From assembly GCA_028456385.1 (NCBI GenBank), contig JALNQF010000104.1, positions 1 to 64,000 of the forward strand: 64,000 nt of DNA. Direction: 5' to 3'. Position 1 is the stretch's first letter; each line of letters begins with the position of its first letter. Source of the stretch: Ophiosphaerella korrae. Taxonomy: Eukaryota > Ascomycota > Dothideomycetes > Pleosporales > Phaeosphaeriaceae. Below the pieces are notes generated by a model. That model had not been told where the DNA came from. It ran no database searches and saw nothing but the letters and a program-made list of their open reading frames with translations. Of the stretch, positions 1 through 9,855 are shown piece by piece. Made by a program: the position numbers and the translations under genes.

Positions 1-660
1 TTCTACTTTTAGTTAGCGCTTAGTAAGCTACTAGGTATATATACCTAGTACTTACTTAGATAGCTTTATCTACTATTCACTCTTTTCAGTCAATTGTTAA
101 AACTGCCTTATTGAGTTATCTTGCGTGAAGTCTACCTTACATAGTAAGAGTAATTAAGAGAAGGCTTAGCTAAGATAATAGCGCTATAGGAACTATAGGA
201 AGACTAGGTATAACGCGTAAACGTACTAGGAAGATAAAGAAGAGACTTCTAAATTAGATATTAGTGTTATAGTAGTAGGGAGTACTAAGTAATATCTATT
301 ATTAACCCCTAAAGTTGTAGTATTCGTAATGCTAAGAAAAAGTAGCTAGCTTAGTAGTGTAGCTAGCTTAGTAGTAGAATACGTTAATACAATTATACAT
401 CTTAACTACGATATCTATCGATCTCTTATAGCTAGTAGCTTAGCTTAGTTTTCTTATCTTATACTTAGCTAACTACAGCAAAGCTCTTTTTTACGTTATA
501 TAGCGCTCCTACCCCTAATCCCCTCTCTTAAGATTAATAGATCTATAAAATACTAGCTTATAACTCCTTCTATTTTAGTTTAGTTAGCTATAATAGCTTT
601 AAGTTATTTCTTACCTTATTAGATATATTTCTTAAGGTTTTAGTTTTATACTAAGAGTAT
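1..660. other. TA-rich RIP-like tract, no gene
   Basis: The stretch is dominated by short TA-rich words such as tagcttag and agctagctta, and all frames are closed by many stops. This is what fungal repeats look like after repeat-induced point mutation turns CpA into TpA. No transposase or polymerase motif survives, so the original element cannot be named. The composition is seen directly; the RIP cause is inferred. Confidence 0.55.
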
Positions 661-1016
661 GTAACGAAGGTTCTCCGAACACTCGAGACTCTCGTGAACT
701 CTGGTACGAGTTGAGGGGGCGGGGCCGATACACCAAAGATCATGACATTGTATAGTTGTAATCCAAAGCGGGGCCGATGCGCTACACAGGCGCATAAAAG
801 GCTCGATACTTGCGAAGAGAGTAAAGCAAGTATTATTCTCCCTTAGATACTAGTGGTACTATCGAATACTATCTGTCATCCCTTCACTATCTCCTGTGGC
901 CTACGGCAAGTACTATTGTCTTCTAGCTACCTCCTAACAGAGTATCTTAATAGCTTATTATATTTATTCTTTTTCTACTCTAAGTTCTCTAAGGATTTCT
1001 TAGAATTATTAGTAGT
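661..1016. other. Unassigned stretch next to dispersed repeat
   Basis: Base composition becomes more GC-rich here. The word cggggccgat occurs twice (about positions 720 and 770) and a cataaaagg TATA-like word lies near 792. An ORF runs from 853 into the neighbouring repeat, but it resembles nothing I know and its second half is repeat sequence. The stretch could be promoter-like sequence of a degraded retroelement; I cannot assign it. Confidence 0.3.
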
Positions 1017-1113
1017 TGTTAAACCGCAGCTCTACTCCACTGCGCCAAACAAACCCAAAAAGGTAGATGAGTATTCAACAACGTTGAATACTAGAGTAGA
1101 ACAGTATATATCG
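1017..1113 (-). repeat. Dispersed ~95-bp repeat, copy 1
   Basis: The reverse complement of this stretch matches the copies at 9766 and 54608. Shared blocks are atactgttctactc, aacgttgttga, ctttttgg, and gcagtggagtagagctg followed by a TTAACA/CTAACA end. Read on the plus strand this copy starts TGTTA, like an LTR end. No target duplication was found, so the element class is open. Confidence 0.75.
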
Positions 1114-1500
1114 TTACAAAGGCCCACTGGCCCTTGGCACTCGGCTCGGTATGCGCCAATCGCAATACCACTACAGCCCTGCAGGCCTTGTAGGCGCCGA
1201 AGCCTAACAAGAGATAGAACCAATTAGCCCTATATTAGAAGATAACTACGCATACGACCCTTGGGATAACGAGCTTAATTAGGAAGTTAATTATAATAGG
1301 GACACGCAATAACTTCGTAGCTTTGTAGGCCTTAGTAATAACAAAGCTACAAAGCTAGCTTTGTTACTTCGCAAGGCTTAGTAGATACAAAGCAATAAAC
1401 TTGTAGAATAACTACGAGTATATAGTACTTAGGATTCGCATTGTTAAGATAGTATTAATAATCTAATCTTTGGCCTAGAGCGATACTACATTAATATCTA
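1114..1500. other. Probable retroelement-derived remnant
   Basis: This is repeat-flanking sequence with many TAG/TAA stops at positions where CAG/CAA codons would keep a frame open. One plus frame reads as a broken protein-like string (for example LRSFVGLSNN and FGLERYYIN) that could come from a retroelement gag. The family is a guess; the degeneration is seen directly. Confidence 0.3.
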
Positions 1501-1639
1501 TTGTTTGGAATTATTTAGTGCTTATAGTCTATTGTACGATCGCAACACGCACCTTAGCTATTACCTTTCAATCTACTTCCTACCCCCTAGAAAGGCTTTA
1601 AGTATTCGACGACTTAGCGCTGGGTTGATAGCCCTCACA

Positions 1640-2206
1640 GCTCAGTCATCCTCCACGATAGCTGTAGCTTTATCGTCGGTTCCGTCATCGAGCCCTCTTA
1701 GTGACAACCTGAATGCACACCATTCTTCCCGAGGAACACGCTTTTCTAACACGCCAGCAGTGAAACGGCAGATGGCAGATTTGGCATGCACAGTTTCAAA
1801 TCCATTCAACGCTGACATGGTATGCATTCAGGTCCACGCCATGAAGAAAAAGCTAACTAGGCAGCGTCTGCTTTGTCCACCTAACTGGGAACCGTTGTTG
1901 CCAAGGTTAGAAGTACTTGGCAGATATTCTCGGCCAAGTGCTCCAAGAAAGGTCATTTTTGACCTCAAACCCTCGCGCCGCAACCGAACGAACCAGCGTG
2001 AAAGCCTTCCACTTTTGGGATCCGGTTTCATAGTGAAGCCTCACCAGGCCTTTGCCAGTTCCAACCTCAGTCTTAATACCAAGGTACACTGGTATGCCTT
2101 GAACGTTGCCGTTATGGTCGATAGCTACCAGTTGAGGCTTCTTGGTAGGATGGCTGCAGTCGATGCACATTTCTCCGACTTGACATTCTTGCGGGCAATC
2201 AAGCAC
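1640..2206 (-). pseudogene. Unrecognised degenerate coding remnant
   Basis: Three overlapping minus-strand frames read like protein in turn: 2206-1907 (contains VGEMCIDCSHPTKKP), 2031-1828, and 1827-1642. Switching frames within 500 bp suggests a gene fragment broken by frameshifts. I do not recognise the family. The opposite strand has a 234-residue ORF (1505-2209) that could be chance. It sits in a stretch of other gene fragments and transposon debris. Confidence 0.25.
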
Positions 2207-2375
2207 TGAGGACTTGATTGCTTTAGGACCATGCCAGGCGTGAAAGTGCTATGGGATGCACAGGTGGTCTCGCTAGTAGGATTCTATTGCAATGACCTCA
2301 CATATCTTCTTGTACGCAAAGCCAACTTACTCAAACTCGCCCAAGCTTACCTCTATACCCATCGCTAACGCTTCC

Positions 2376-2756
2376 ATCAAGCACCGCCGCTACAGGCTAC
2401 ATTAACGGCTCTGCACTCGGCAATTTGGTCATGAGCCACCCCGAATATAATATCACCGTACTTATGCGTAAAGTTCCAGACGGATTTCCTGCCCGCTATT
2501 CTAACATCCGCATCGTTTGCGGCAGCTTCGACGACACGCAGCTCATTGCAGATACGGCTTCCGAGAACGATATAGTAATTCGTAACTATATCTGACCTAT
2601 CTCACATGTTTCGCTACACGTGCTTCTGCTAACACGTACATGTAGATGGTGGCAAGCCGAAGCACATGCCTAGTCTAGAAGCCAACATCGCTGGCCTTGT
2701 CCGCCGTCCCGCTTCTCGGCCTGGACCTGGCTTCCTAATCCGTCTTGCCGGTACAG
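2376..2756 (+). pseudogene. NmrA/epimerase-like fragment, 5' part
   Basis: The plus strand encodes a Rossmann-type start, with TGYINGSALGNLV near the front and then NITVLMRKVP and GSFDDTQLIADTAS. This fits the fungal NmrA-like or nucleoside-sugar epimerase family. A GT...TAG intron of about 65 bp seems retained around 2583-2645, followed by a second piece (KPKHMPSLEANIAGLVRR) that continues the family. No start codon or full-length frame remains. The retained intron argues for DNA-level duplication rather than retroposition. Homology then stops abruptly where a HIR1 fragment in opposite orientation begins. Confidence 0.6.
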
Positions 2757-3490
2757 CCCCTAGGTTGAAACACGCTTCCGTCATGATCGGCTCCGGATGG
2801 TTCACGATAGAACAGTCTTGGAGAGAATGAAGTCACTTCTACTGACCCTTCATAGCCTACCAAGCTAATGTCTCCATCCCAAGTTCCACGTGCAAGGATA
2901 GCCACGGAGCTGACAGGTCCATTTGTCGCATTCGGGGGAGGAGAATTAAACCGATAAACTTTGATGGTTTGGTCATCGCTGGCGGTCGCGAAGTACTTGT
3001 TCGCAGGATCGAAAGTTATGCCCTTGACGTGGCTCTGGTGGTTTGATAATATCTTCAGTTTTTCAAACGAATGTCCTGACCATACAACGACTATCGAATC
3101 CAAATCTAACAGAGACCAGTATCGAGTAATCAAACAGCCAACCAAGATCTTGCACGTCGTTGTCATGTCCAATGACGCGGCGAATAACACGCCAGTTCTC
3201 GACGGGAGGAGCCTCATTCGATCCTATGAGACGCATCAGAAGTTGTTCCGCCCCATGCGATATTCGACCTACCGAATGCAGCGTGTGTTGGTGCATTCTT
3301 ATCCAGCGCATAGACACATACTATTTTACCATCTGCGCCCGAGGCTAAGTATTTGCCATTAGAGGAGAAGCGGACCGCATGGATTGTGCCAGAATGATGG
3401 CTGACGGCTGCGAGCTGCTTAGGCTTTTTGTATTCGGGGTTGTTCGAGTATAGAATGGCATCGGTAGACTATATACGCACATAGCCGTCT
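2757..3490 (-). pseudogene. Truncated HIR1/HIRA WD40 fragment
   Basis: Read from 3490 downward, the sequence matches the N-terminal WD40 part of the HIR histone chaperone subunit HIR1. Recognisable pieces are [62 protein letters not shown] and [11 protein letters not shown]. Defects visible: TAG where the family has Trp in VRIW, frameshifts around 3110, loss of the segment between SPPPNAT and NGPVSSVA, and no C-terminal half. An intron (GTAGGT...CATAG, about 3230-3280) is still present. It is a dead partial duplicate; the functional HIR1 must lie elsewhere. Confidence 0.8.
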
Positions 3491-3549
3491 ACAAAGGGTC
3501 AGTTGGTCTTATTCTCGACTCCATCGCATCGTTGGACCGCTCCGCAATA

Positions 3550-3675
3550 GGGTGTTAACGAACCTCCGGCAGCGGTGACTACGGTGAGCTCAATCCCAAG
3601 GTCTGGTTCGACGTGCACGACATGGACGCCATCACAAGTCTAGCTGAAGACAACCTGCATCGGCCCTCGTGATCC
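3550..3675 (+). pseudogene. Possible NmrA-like fragment, distal part
   Basis: One plus frame reads SGDYGELNPKVWFDVHDMDA followed by ITSLAEDNLHR. This resembles the region downstream of the second Rossmann strand in fungal NmrA/epimerase proteins, where a NPKVW-D...-ITSLPD...LHR pattern occurs. If correct, it is the continuation of the fragment at 2376-2756, with the HIR1 piece lying between the two halves. The assignment is from remembered family pattern only. Confidence 0.4.
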
Positions 3676-3845
3676 TCATGGCCCTCGTCTGCAGGTGTCA
3701 TCTAACGACAGAGCTTTCACGCGCACCTTTGCAGTTCCCTTGCTAGCTGGTAACACTTCACCAGTGCCAGACCGCGAGGCCTTCATCAGGACCGCGACGT
3801 CATCATCAGGGCCAGACAGCGGCGCCTTCATCAGGACCAGACCGC

Positions 3846-4345
3846 GATGCCATCGCACGGTATCACGGCATCACGGCATCACAGCATCACGATCAAGCAC
3901 GATATCACGGCGTCACGGCATTGCGGCATCACGGCATCGCGGCATCACGGCATCACGGCATCGCGATCAAGCGCGGTCGAGCACGGTATCGCGGCGTCAC
4001 GATCAAGCACGGTCAAGCACGGTCAAGCACGGTCAAGCACGGTCAAGCACGATCAAGCACGGTATCACGGCATCACGATCAAACACGATATCACGGCATC
4101 ACGGTATCACGGCATCACGGCATCACGATTAAGCACGGTCAAACACGGTATCACGGTATCACGGTATCACGATTGAACACGATATCACGGCATCGCGATC
4201 AAGCGCGGTCGAGCACGGTATCGCGGTGTCACGATCAAGCACGGTCAAGCACGGTATCACGGTATTACGATCAAACACATCACGACATCACGATTAAGCA
4301 CGACATTAAGCACAGGATCAAAGCACGACATCAAGATTAGCATAG
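3846..4345. repeat. 9-bp minisatellite array
   Basis: Units of nine bases related to gcatcacgg alternate with units related to gtcaagcac for about 500 bp. Because the unit is a multiple of three and lacks stops, all three plus frames stay open and give His/Ser/Arg-rich strings (HGITASRHH type). These are not evidence of a protein. Substitutions between units are mostly transitions. Confidence 0.9.
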
Positions 4346-4490
4346 GAGGATCAAGCACGACATCAAGATGTTACCAGCTAGAAGCAAGGAGGTCAACGAA
4401 GGCGCGCGAGAAGCCCTATCGTTGGGAAACGTCTGCGGAGGCCTGGTCACATGAGCCGTGAGGGGCCGAAGATTACATGACTAAAAGCAG

Positions 4491-4632
4491 AGTGATCCCG
4501 CTAGCAAGAAAGATGGGGACGCTCCTGGGAGCAGGACGCCCACGGGGCTTAGCGGGAGCAGAGTGATCCTGCTAGGAGGAAATATGGAGACGCTCCCGGG
4601 AGCAGGTTGCTCGCGAGGCTTAGCGGGAGCAG
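4491..4632. repeat. 71-bp tandem duplication
   Basis: Two adjacent 71-bp units (4491-4561 and 4562-4632) both start agtgatcc and both end ggcttagcgggagcag. They differ at scattered positions. The motif gggagcag also recurs inside each unit. No coding meaning is seen. Confidence 0.8.
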
Positions 4633-4742
4633 TGTAGGCTCCGCGGGAGTAGAAGGCTATTGGCTGGCTACTCGTAGTACAACGAGCATAAGAAGAGAAG
4701 AGTTCTCTATCTATTGCTGGTTGTAGTCAACTCATTATATCA

Positions 4743-5281
4743 AATTGCAACCACGGTTAGTCTTTACTTTCAAGCCTCGCATCACTGATACTGTTGCTCA
4801 CCTTTTGTAGGCTGAGATTCAGAATCAAAGTCCCTTTCCACTGAATAATCCTCGCACGGATTAACCTACCCTCTAAAGTAACCACCCCGTGTAACCATTG
4901 TATGACTTAGTTCTCAAGAATAGCTTGGGCCTTTGCCTTGACTGTTTTAACAAGGAGCAGTCTCTAGAGCAGGAGAGGGAATGCCAGGCTGCGCATGGTT
5001 AGAAGGTTGAATTCATCAGGACTTTCGACCCGTGAAACCGAATTCGAAGTATTGACATCAAAAGTCTTCCTTTGGCCAATTGCTCCTGGCGGACGCGGCT
5101 ATCAGGGGCATAGTCTAATTGGCTCGCTTACTAGCGCTGTCCGGGCCTGGCTGGACGCCCACAGTACTTTTCCCAGAATGCTTTCCTTTCCTACTCCACA
5201 ATTACTACCAAGGAAGCTTCTGTAAGAACTGAGGACAGATTACCAGTGCCTAACCATTACCTTGGTACGTTGGAGGCCTAG
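4743..5281. other. No gene recognised
   Basis: Only short unsupported ORFs are present (for example 4995-5225). Nothing here resembles a known family or RNA. Confidence 0.4.
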
Positions 5282-5288
5282 TATATAA
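5282..5288 (+). promoter_or_regulatory. TATA box candidate
   Basis: TATATAA lies 112 bp upstream of the start chosen for the F-box-like gene and is followed by a purine-rich stretch and then C/T-rich sequence. Position and spacing fit a core promoter with a leader of about 80 bp. Confidence 0.5.
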
Positions 5289-5399
5289 GAGAGAAGAGAA
5301 TTCTACCCCGCCGGTAGCGATCCTTCTATCCTTCATCTGCAAATACACTCTTATTACTGGGTACTTTCAATCTATTATCCTACGTGACCATACTTCATT

Positions 5400-6987
5400 A
5401 TGCAGGACCATCCAGTCCTGACAGCTTCTATCTCAACAATGATCAAGAGACACGATCACATCACCTTTCCCTGGCTCTCGTTGCCTGCAGATATCCGTCT
5501 TTTGATCCTCGACGAAATCTCAGGCCAGAAACATCGTGGCTGGGCTCAGTGCGCAGCTGTCTGCAAAGAATGGCAGGCTATTCTTGAACCTAAGAATTTC
5601 TCCCAACTAGCATTGCAGCCATCCTGTCTAGACGAACTGGAAACCCTCGTTATCCGACAAAGGCCTCTTGTCCAGCACATCTGTTTTAATATCGATCTTC
5701 CTCGGTATACCTGTCGCGATTGTGAACAAAGTAGTAGCTATATGTCTAGTCGTCGTATATCTACCATTTTTAGCAGGGCGATCCTAAGGCTGTTTTCTAT
5801 CCTGAGTACCTGGCAGCCTACAGGTCGGCTGATACTCGAGCTGAACGCATCTTCACCGAGTGACTCACAACATTGGTTTAAGAACTACTGTTTTGGACCC
5901 GGACATGAAGACACAAGAGACTGGACTCAACAGAAGAAAGCTATTAGATGGCACGACCCAAAGCACGGCTGGGTTAATGGTCAGCAGGTTAAGACTCCTA
6001 GTTGGTGGGCTATTTTGCACATCTTCTCTACGCTCTACGTAAGCGTCCCCCAAACTCTTCCTGTCGTTTATGCTATTACAGACTTCTGTATACGTCGACA
6101 ACTTCGACGTAGGCTTTGTTCTGGAGTACTAAAGACCTTGTGGGAGAAACTCCCCCGGCTAGAAAGTATAGTCTACGAGCTGTGGCTTATCCCGCGATTT
6201 GACTACCAGAGGCAATGTACATCTGGTACGTTTAACTCTATATTATATTTTATTATACGCTTTTATGTTTCTTTCTAATATCTTGATAGAACTAGCCGGT
6301 TTACTCGATACATGTGTTCCAAAACACGTCAAAAGAGTATCTATCTTCAAGGACTTTAACAACCAACTTACACTAGCACGAAATAACCGTCAGCCATATT
6401 TAGGCCTAGATATCGAAATTGCCCCAGCTAAAATTATCCTAGCTGTAAATCTTTGGCTAGCCGCAGCGTTTGCCGCCAAAAGTCACCATCTAGAGCGTCT
6501 TTCTATTTCATACATAATCGACGCCCAGCAGTTTTTCACCTCATGCCAGCAGCTGCCATGTACCTGGAATGTCCTGCAGTCGCTGACACTCACATCATCT
6601 ACACTGGCCCGGACAGCTTCTTATCAAAATGTTTATACACTATTGCGAAACGCCAGTTCGATTGTGCTGAAGATGCCGCAGCTTAAAACCATGGTGCTCT
6701 GGAACAGTGAACCGGGACAAGCCTGTGCGGTAATTTATCAGCGATATACTGCAATGGCTACACTTACATGGCGTGGTACATGGGATCTTGAGCTTAGTGA
6801 TGATGTTGTTGAGTCCTGGAAGAAGGTTGGTCCCTGCTATCTACGGTTGGAGAAGGAAGCATTACGCGACGTGGATATTATGTCCCATGGCGATGCAATT
6901 TATTATCTGCGCTTGCCGGATGGAGTTGTTGATTCAGAATCACTATGTCAAATACGTCACGAGGGAATGATGCAAAGAATGGTCTGA
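5400..6987 (+). CDS. F-box-like fungal protein, DUF6546 type
   Basis: Two exons, 5400-6225 and 6290-6987, joined over a 64-bp GT...TAG intron that splits a Gly/Glu codon and keeps frame; the product is 507 residues. The N-terminus has an F-box-like motif (LPADIRLLILDEI, about residues 30-42) followed by the WAQCAAVCKEW segment. The rest carries blocks typical of the large fungal DUF6546 family: LVQHICFNIDLPRYTC, HDPKHGWVNGQQV, RRQLRRRL, LTLTSSTL, TWRGTWDLE and HGDAIYYLRLP. Family members are expanded in filamentous fungi and their substrate is unknown; a role as an SCF-type adaptor is inference from the F-box alone. A TATA box lies upstream. Both exons are intact despite flanking repeats. Confidence 0.85.
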
Positions 6988-7067
6988 TCAGTGTATTTAT
7001 ACAGATTTCTATCTAGTTAAGCCGAATGATTAAACATAAGAAATGAAATTATTACTTACAGTTATGG

Positions 7068-7454
7068 TCAGCGAGCGGCCTCGTCCACGACTCTCTGAGC
7101 CCGTTCCAGGGCCTGTTCCGCCTCTTCCTGGGCCTGTTCCGCCCGGTCCGTAGCGCAAACCAGCTGGTACAGGGCATCTCCTCGCACCCCGTTTTCGAGG
7201 GCGGCAGACTCCGCAGCGTCGGCGGCGGCGTAACGAGCCCGGGCGAGGGCGAGGGCTCGGCGGGCGCGGGCGAGGGCTCGGCGGGCGCGGGCGAGGGCGA
7301 GGGCTCGGTGGGCGCGGGCGAGGGCGAGGGCTCGGCGGGCGAGGGCGAGGGCGAGGGGGGCAGCAGCAGCAGCAGCAGCAGCAGCAGAAACAACACGACC
7401 AGATCGAAGGGTCGGCCTAGGAAAAGCAGTTAGTTTGAAAGCCATGTCATGCAT
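7068..7454 (-). CDS. Ala/Arg-rich low-complexity ORF, doubtful gene
   Basis: The minus strand is open from 7490, or from the ATG at 7454 (MHDMAFKLTAF). The first part is ordinary, then comes a poly-Ala run encoded by a GCT/CTG repeat, then ALALARARRA repeats encoded by a gcgggcgcgggcgagg array, then a Glu/Ala-rich tail (AEQAQEEAEQALERAQRVV) that could form a coiled coil. A GTGAGT...GTTGCAG intron is possible just upstream of the 7454 ATG, so the 5' UTR may be spliced. The repeat could hold the frame open by chance. No family is recognised. Confidence 0.35.
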   Translation of the reverse strand: MHDMAFKLTAFPRPTLRSGRVVSAAAAAAAAAPLALALARRALALARAHRALALARARRALARARRALALARARYAAADAAESAALENGVRGDALYQLVCATDRAEQAQEEAEQALERAQRVVDEAAR

Positions 7455-7499
7455 CTGCAACAGCAAGATGATAGAAGGCAGACGGTCCAATTTCGGGGC

Positions 7500-8173
7500 G
7501 ATGATAATGATTAGGAGAAGTGTCTAGCGTGACAGTTGGAACAAATAGTACTCACATTTGCGTGACGGTAATGATATGGGAATGATGGTGGTATTAATTG
7601 ATGTTGGTGGAGGAAAAAGAAGAACTCGTTGCATAGGAGAGAGACGATTCTTGATAAATACGCCAGCTAGACGACCTTACCTTCCTGTCAATAGGTTTAC
7701 TACATCCCACCTGCTTCAAGGACTGTATTAGTCAGGAAGGAAGGGGCCATGTGTTGTGGCATACTAGGATGCACGTTGAAGTAGGAGGCAGGTGGCGACC
7801 CGCAGTCGGCGAGTAGAGTTAGAAATATATAGCTTAAGTAGCTACATAACGAGTTGGTGTCGGTAGCTATCTACTCTTATCCCACCTTTTATCAGCTCCT
7901 GCAGAGCCGCAATCCTAACCTAAGCCTCCCCAATCACGTGCAGTTCTACTACACCACATCTTCCTCCCTAGGTTTTTAAGCTTAGTCCCTTCAAGCTCTA
8001 AAAGCCAGTTACCTATCTTCAAAACGCTTATCCTGCCCCTCCCAAAAGCTCTACATACCTTATTATTGACTCGCACAGTGAAAGTAATTTCCAATCACAT
8101 CGAAGCCACTCTAGTCTCCAAGCCTCGACATGTCACCAGAACTGCCGACTCAAAACCACCGACAGATGATAAC
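7500..8173. other. No gene recognised
   Basis: Mixed composition with no long conserved frame. It lies between the divergent low-complexity ORF and the pseudogene at 8174 and may hold their promoters. No repeat or RNA was seen. Confidence 0.35.
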
Positions 8174-8940
8174 ATGTCCGAAAACACGCTCCTAGAACCA
8201 CGAAATCCTAACACACGATTGCTAGAGGGATAATCGGCGACCGCACTATTACTTGAGCGCGACGAAATCATCTCACTCTTCAAAATTTCTGCCATCATCT
8301 GTTTGGGGGAGCTATACAAAACGAAGCTCTGCATACGCGGAAATCAAGTTTAGGTATTGCTTCACAAACAATCGGACAAGAAAGTGACCGTGTGTCTTAG
8401 TAACCTGGGCAATGATCCGTACTTCAATTGACAGCTAAAACTTCACCTAGGAGGCGCATACGATGATCTCTGGATAGAAGATAGGCGATCGCTACCTCTG
8501 GTCTACTCAGACTTTACGTCAAGGCAGATTTACCAAGATTGTGGGGTTAAACTAGATATAATCGAGCGGCTGGAGGAACCAAGCAGTAGAACTTTCAGGC
8601 TTCTCGGACGACTTTGTATCGTTTGTGGTACAACCGTAAACAATAAGTTATATACGTAAGCTCAAAGCTTTTAACGCAGAGTCTAATATTCTCCAAGGAA
8701 ACTGGAATCAAATTCGGAATTTGGTCTCTGCATATCAGCCCTGAGGTATACGACGCTAAAAGTCCACTGGTATGTGCATTCCATGCTCATATGGAGGCGT
8801 TATGCATACTCACGGGTGAGGAAGCAATTGAGAGGAACAGGAGCCAGGTTGACCTAAGTCAAACACCTGGAGGCTCTCGGCGTCTGAAGTGTGATTGTAT
8901 ATTACCTTTACTTAGACTTTACTTGCCTCAATCATTGTAG
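8174..8940 (+). pseudogene. Spliced gene remnant with one nonsense codon
   Basis: Three pieces join in frame: 8174-8347, 8435-8635 and 8698-8940, with introns GTTTAG...GACAG and GTAAAC...CCAAG, both phase 0. The result would be about 205 residues starting MSENTLLEPRNP, but codon 20 is TAA; a CAA codon with one C-to-T change would give this, as RIP does. Readable pieces include LERDEIISLFKI, GGAYDDLWIEDRRSLP, YSDFTSRQIYQDCGVKLDI and HISPEVYDAKSP. I do not recognise the family. It may be a recently inactivated gene or a gene with a later true start. Confidence 0.4.
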
Positions 8941-9423
8941 CTCTACATATCTCATATTCTCATCTAGTGTTAGTGCAGCAATAAAAAGGCAAAATGCTAA
9001 ATTGACGAGAATAAGCTGCATACGCAGGGTAATGACGAACGCAACATGCTGGGTTGCCTTCACATATCTCTCTGTTCCCCCCAACTCTATTACCTCTACG
9101 TGATTGTTCCTACCAGTTTTCTCAGCGATGTTTGAGTGGCCGCAAACTTGGCAGGAGATTTATTCGTCAAGCGTAAATGCGTCGAACACGACCACGACGA
9201 AGAGGACAAAAGCGTAACAGCTCCCTAGCTCTTCTTTAAAATAGTTCTTAGCACGGTCACACCAACCACGCCGAATACGCCCAATATGCCATCCGTAAAA
9301 AAGTAAAAAAAAAGTAACTTGGTTTCTACTGGTCGCGATCAAGCTGACCGTACATAGGAGGTGCAGGTGCAGGCGCCCGAGATCGGTAAAGGTGCCGAGA
9401 CAGCCGGCAACCATCCTACGACG

Positions 9424-9552
9424 AATTATCCCATCGTCTGGCGCGAGAAGGCCTCGTATAAACTGGCCAATCGGTGATATCACAGCAACACGATACGGTA
9501 GTTTTATTGGCTAGTTTATACGAGGCCTTTTCGCGTCAGACGGTGGGATAAT
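9424..9552. repeat. Foldback hairpin, ~48-bp arms
   Basis: The left arm 9424-9471 and right arm 9506-9552 are near-perfect inverted copies, reading aattatcccatcgtctgg outward on the left and its complement on the right, around a 34-bp loop. The arms share gaggcct/aggcctc and gtataaact/agtttatac. This could be a small MITE or two joined terminal repeats of a lost DNA transposon. A 107-residue minus ORF overlaps the left arm and is not supported. Confidence 0.8.
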
Positions 9553-9765
9553 GAGCTGATCCTATAGGTAATACTGTTCTTGGTATAGCGGTTCTTTTAA
9601 GCGCGAACGGGCAAAATCTATTCAATATAGTGTACTTAATCTCTATAGTTATAGGTAGGCACGGCTTATATAAATAGAGTTTTTTTAATATTAAAAATCC
9701 TAACTGTCAGGCTGCAGGCCAGAGCTGCGCAAGCCGAAGGCTAAGAGCCCGGAGGGCCCTTGGAC

Positions 9766-9855
9766 AATGTATACTGTTCTACTCCGATTCAACGTTGTTG
9801 ATTATTCGCACCTTTTTGGTTGTTTGCCGCAGTGGAGTAGAGCTGTATTCTAACA
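9766..9855 (+). repeat. Dispersed ~95-bp repeat, copy 2
   Basis: Same core as the copies at 1017 and 54608, here in plus orientation: atactgttctactc, aacgttgttgat, ctttttggttg, gcagtggagtagagctg and ctaaca. TA-rich sequence lies on both sides. Confidence 0.75.

Noticed and set aside
1505..2209. 234-residue plus-strand ORF
   Set aside because: No motif; the opposite strand reads more protein-like in parts, and the 5' part is TA-rich debris.
3695..4340. Three long ORFs in the His/Arg-rich minisatellite
   Set aside because: They exist because a stop-free 9-bp unit keeps all frames open; there is no conserved start or unique sequence.
3846..4345. CRISPR-like array
   Set aside because: Units are 9 bp and contiguous, with no unique spacers, and the genome is eukaryotic.
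9160..9483. 107-residue minus ORF
   Set aside because: Overlaps the foldback hairpin and has no motif.
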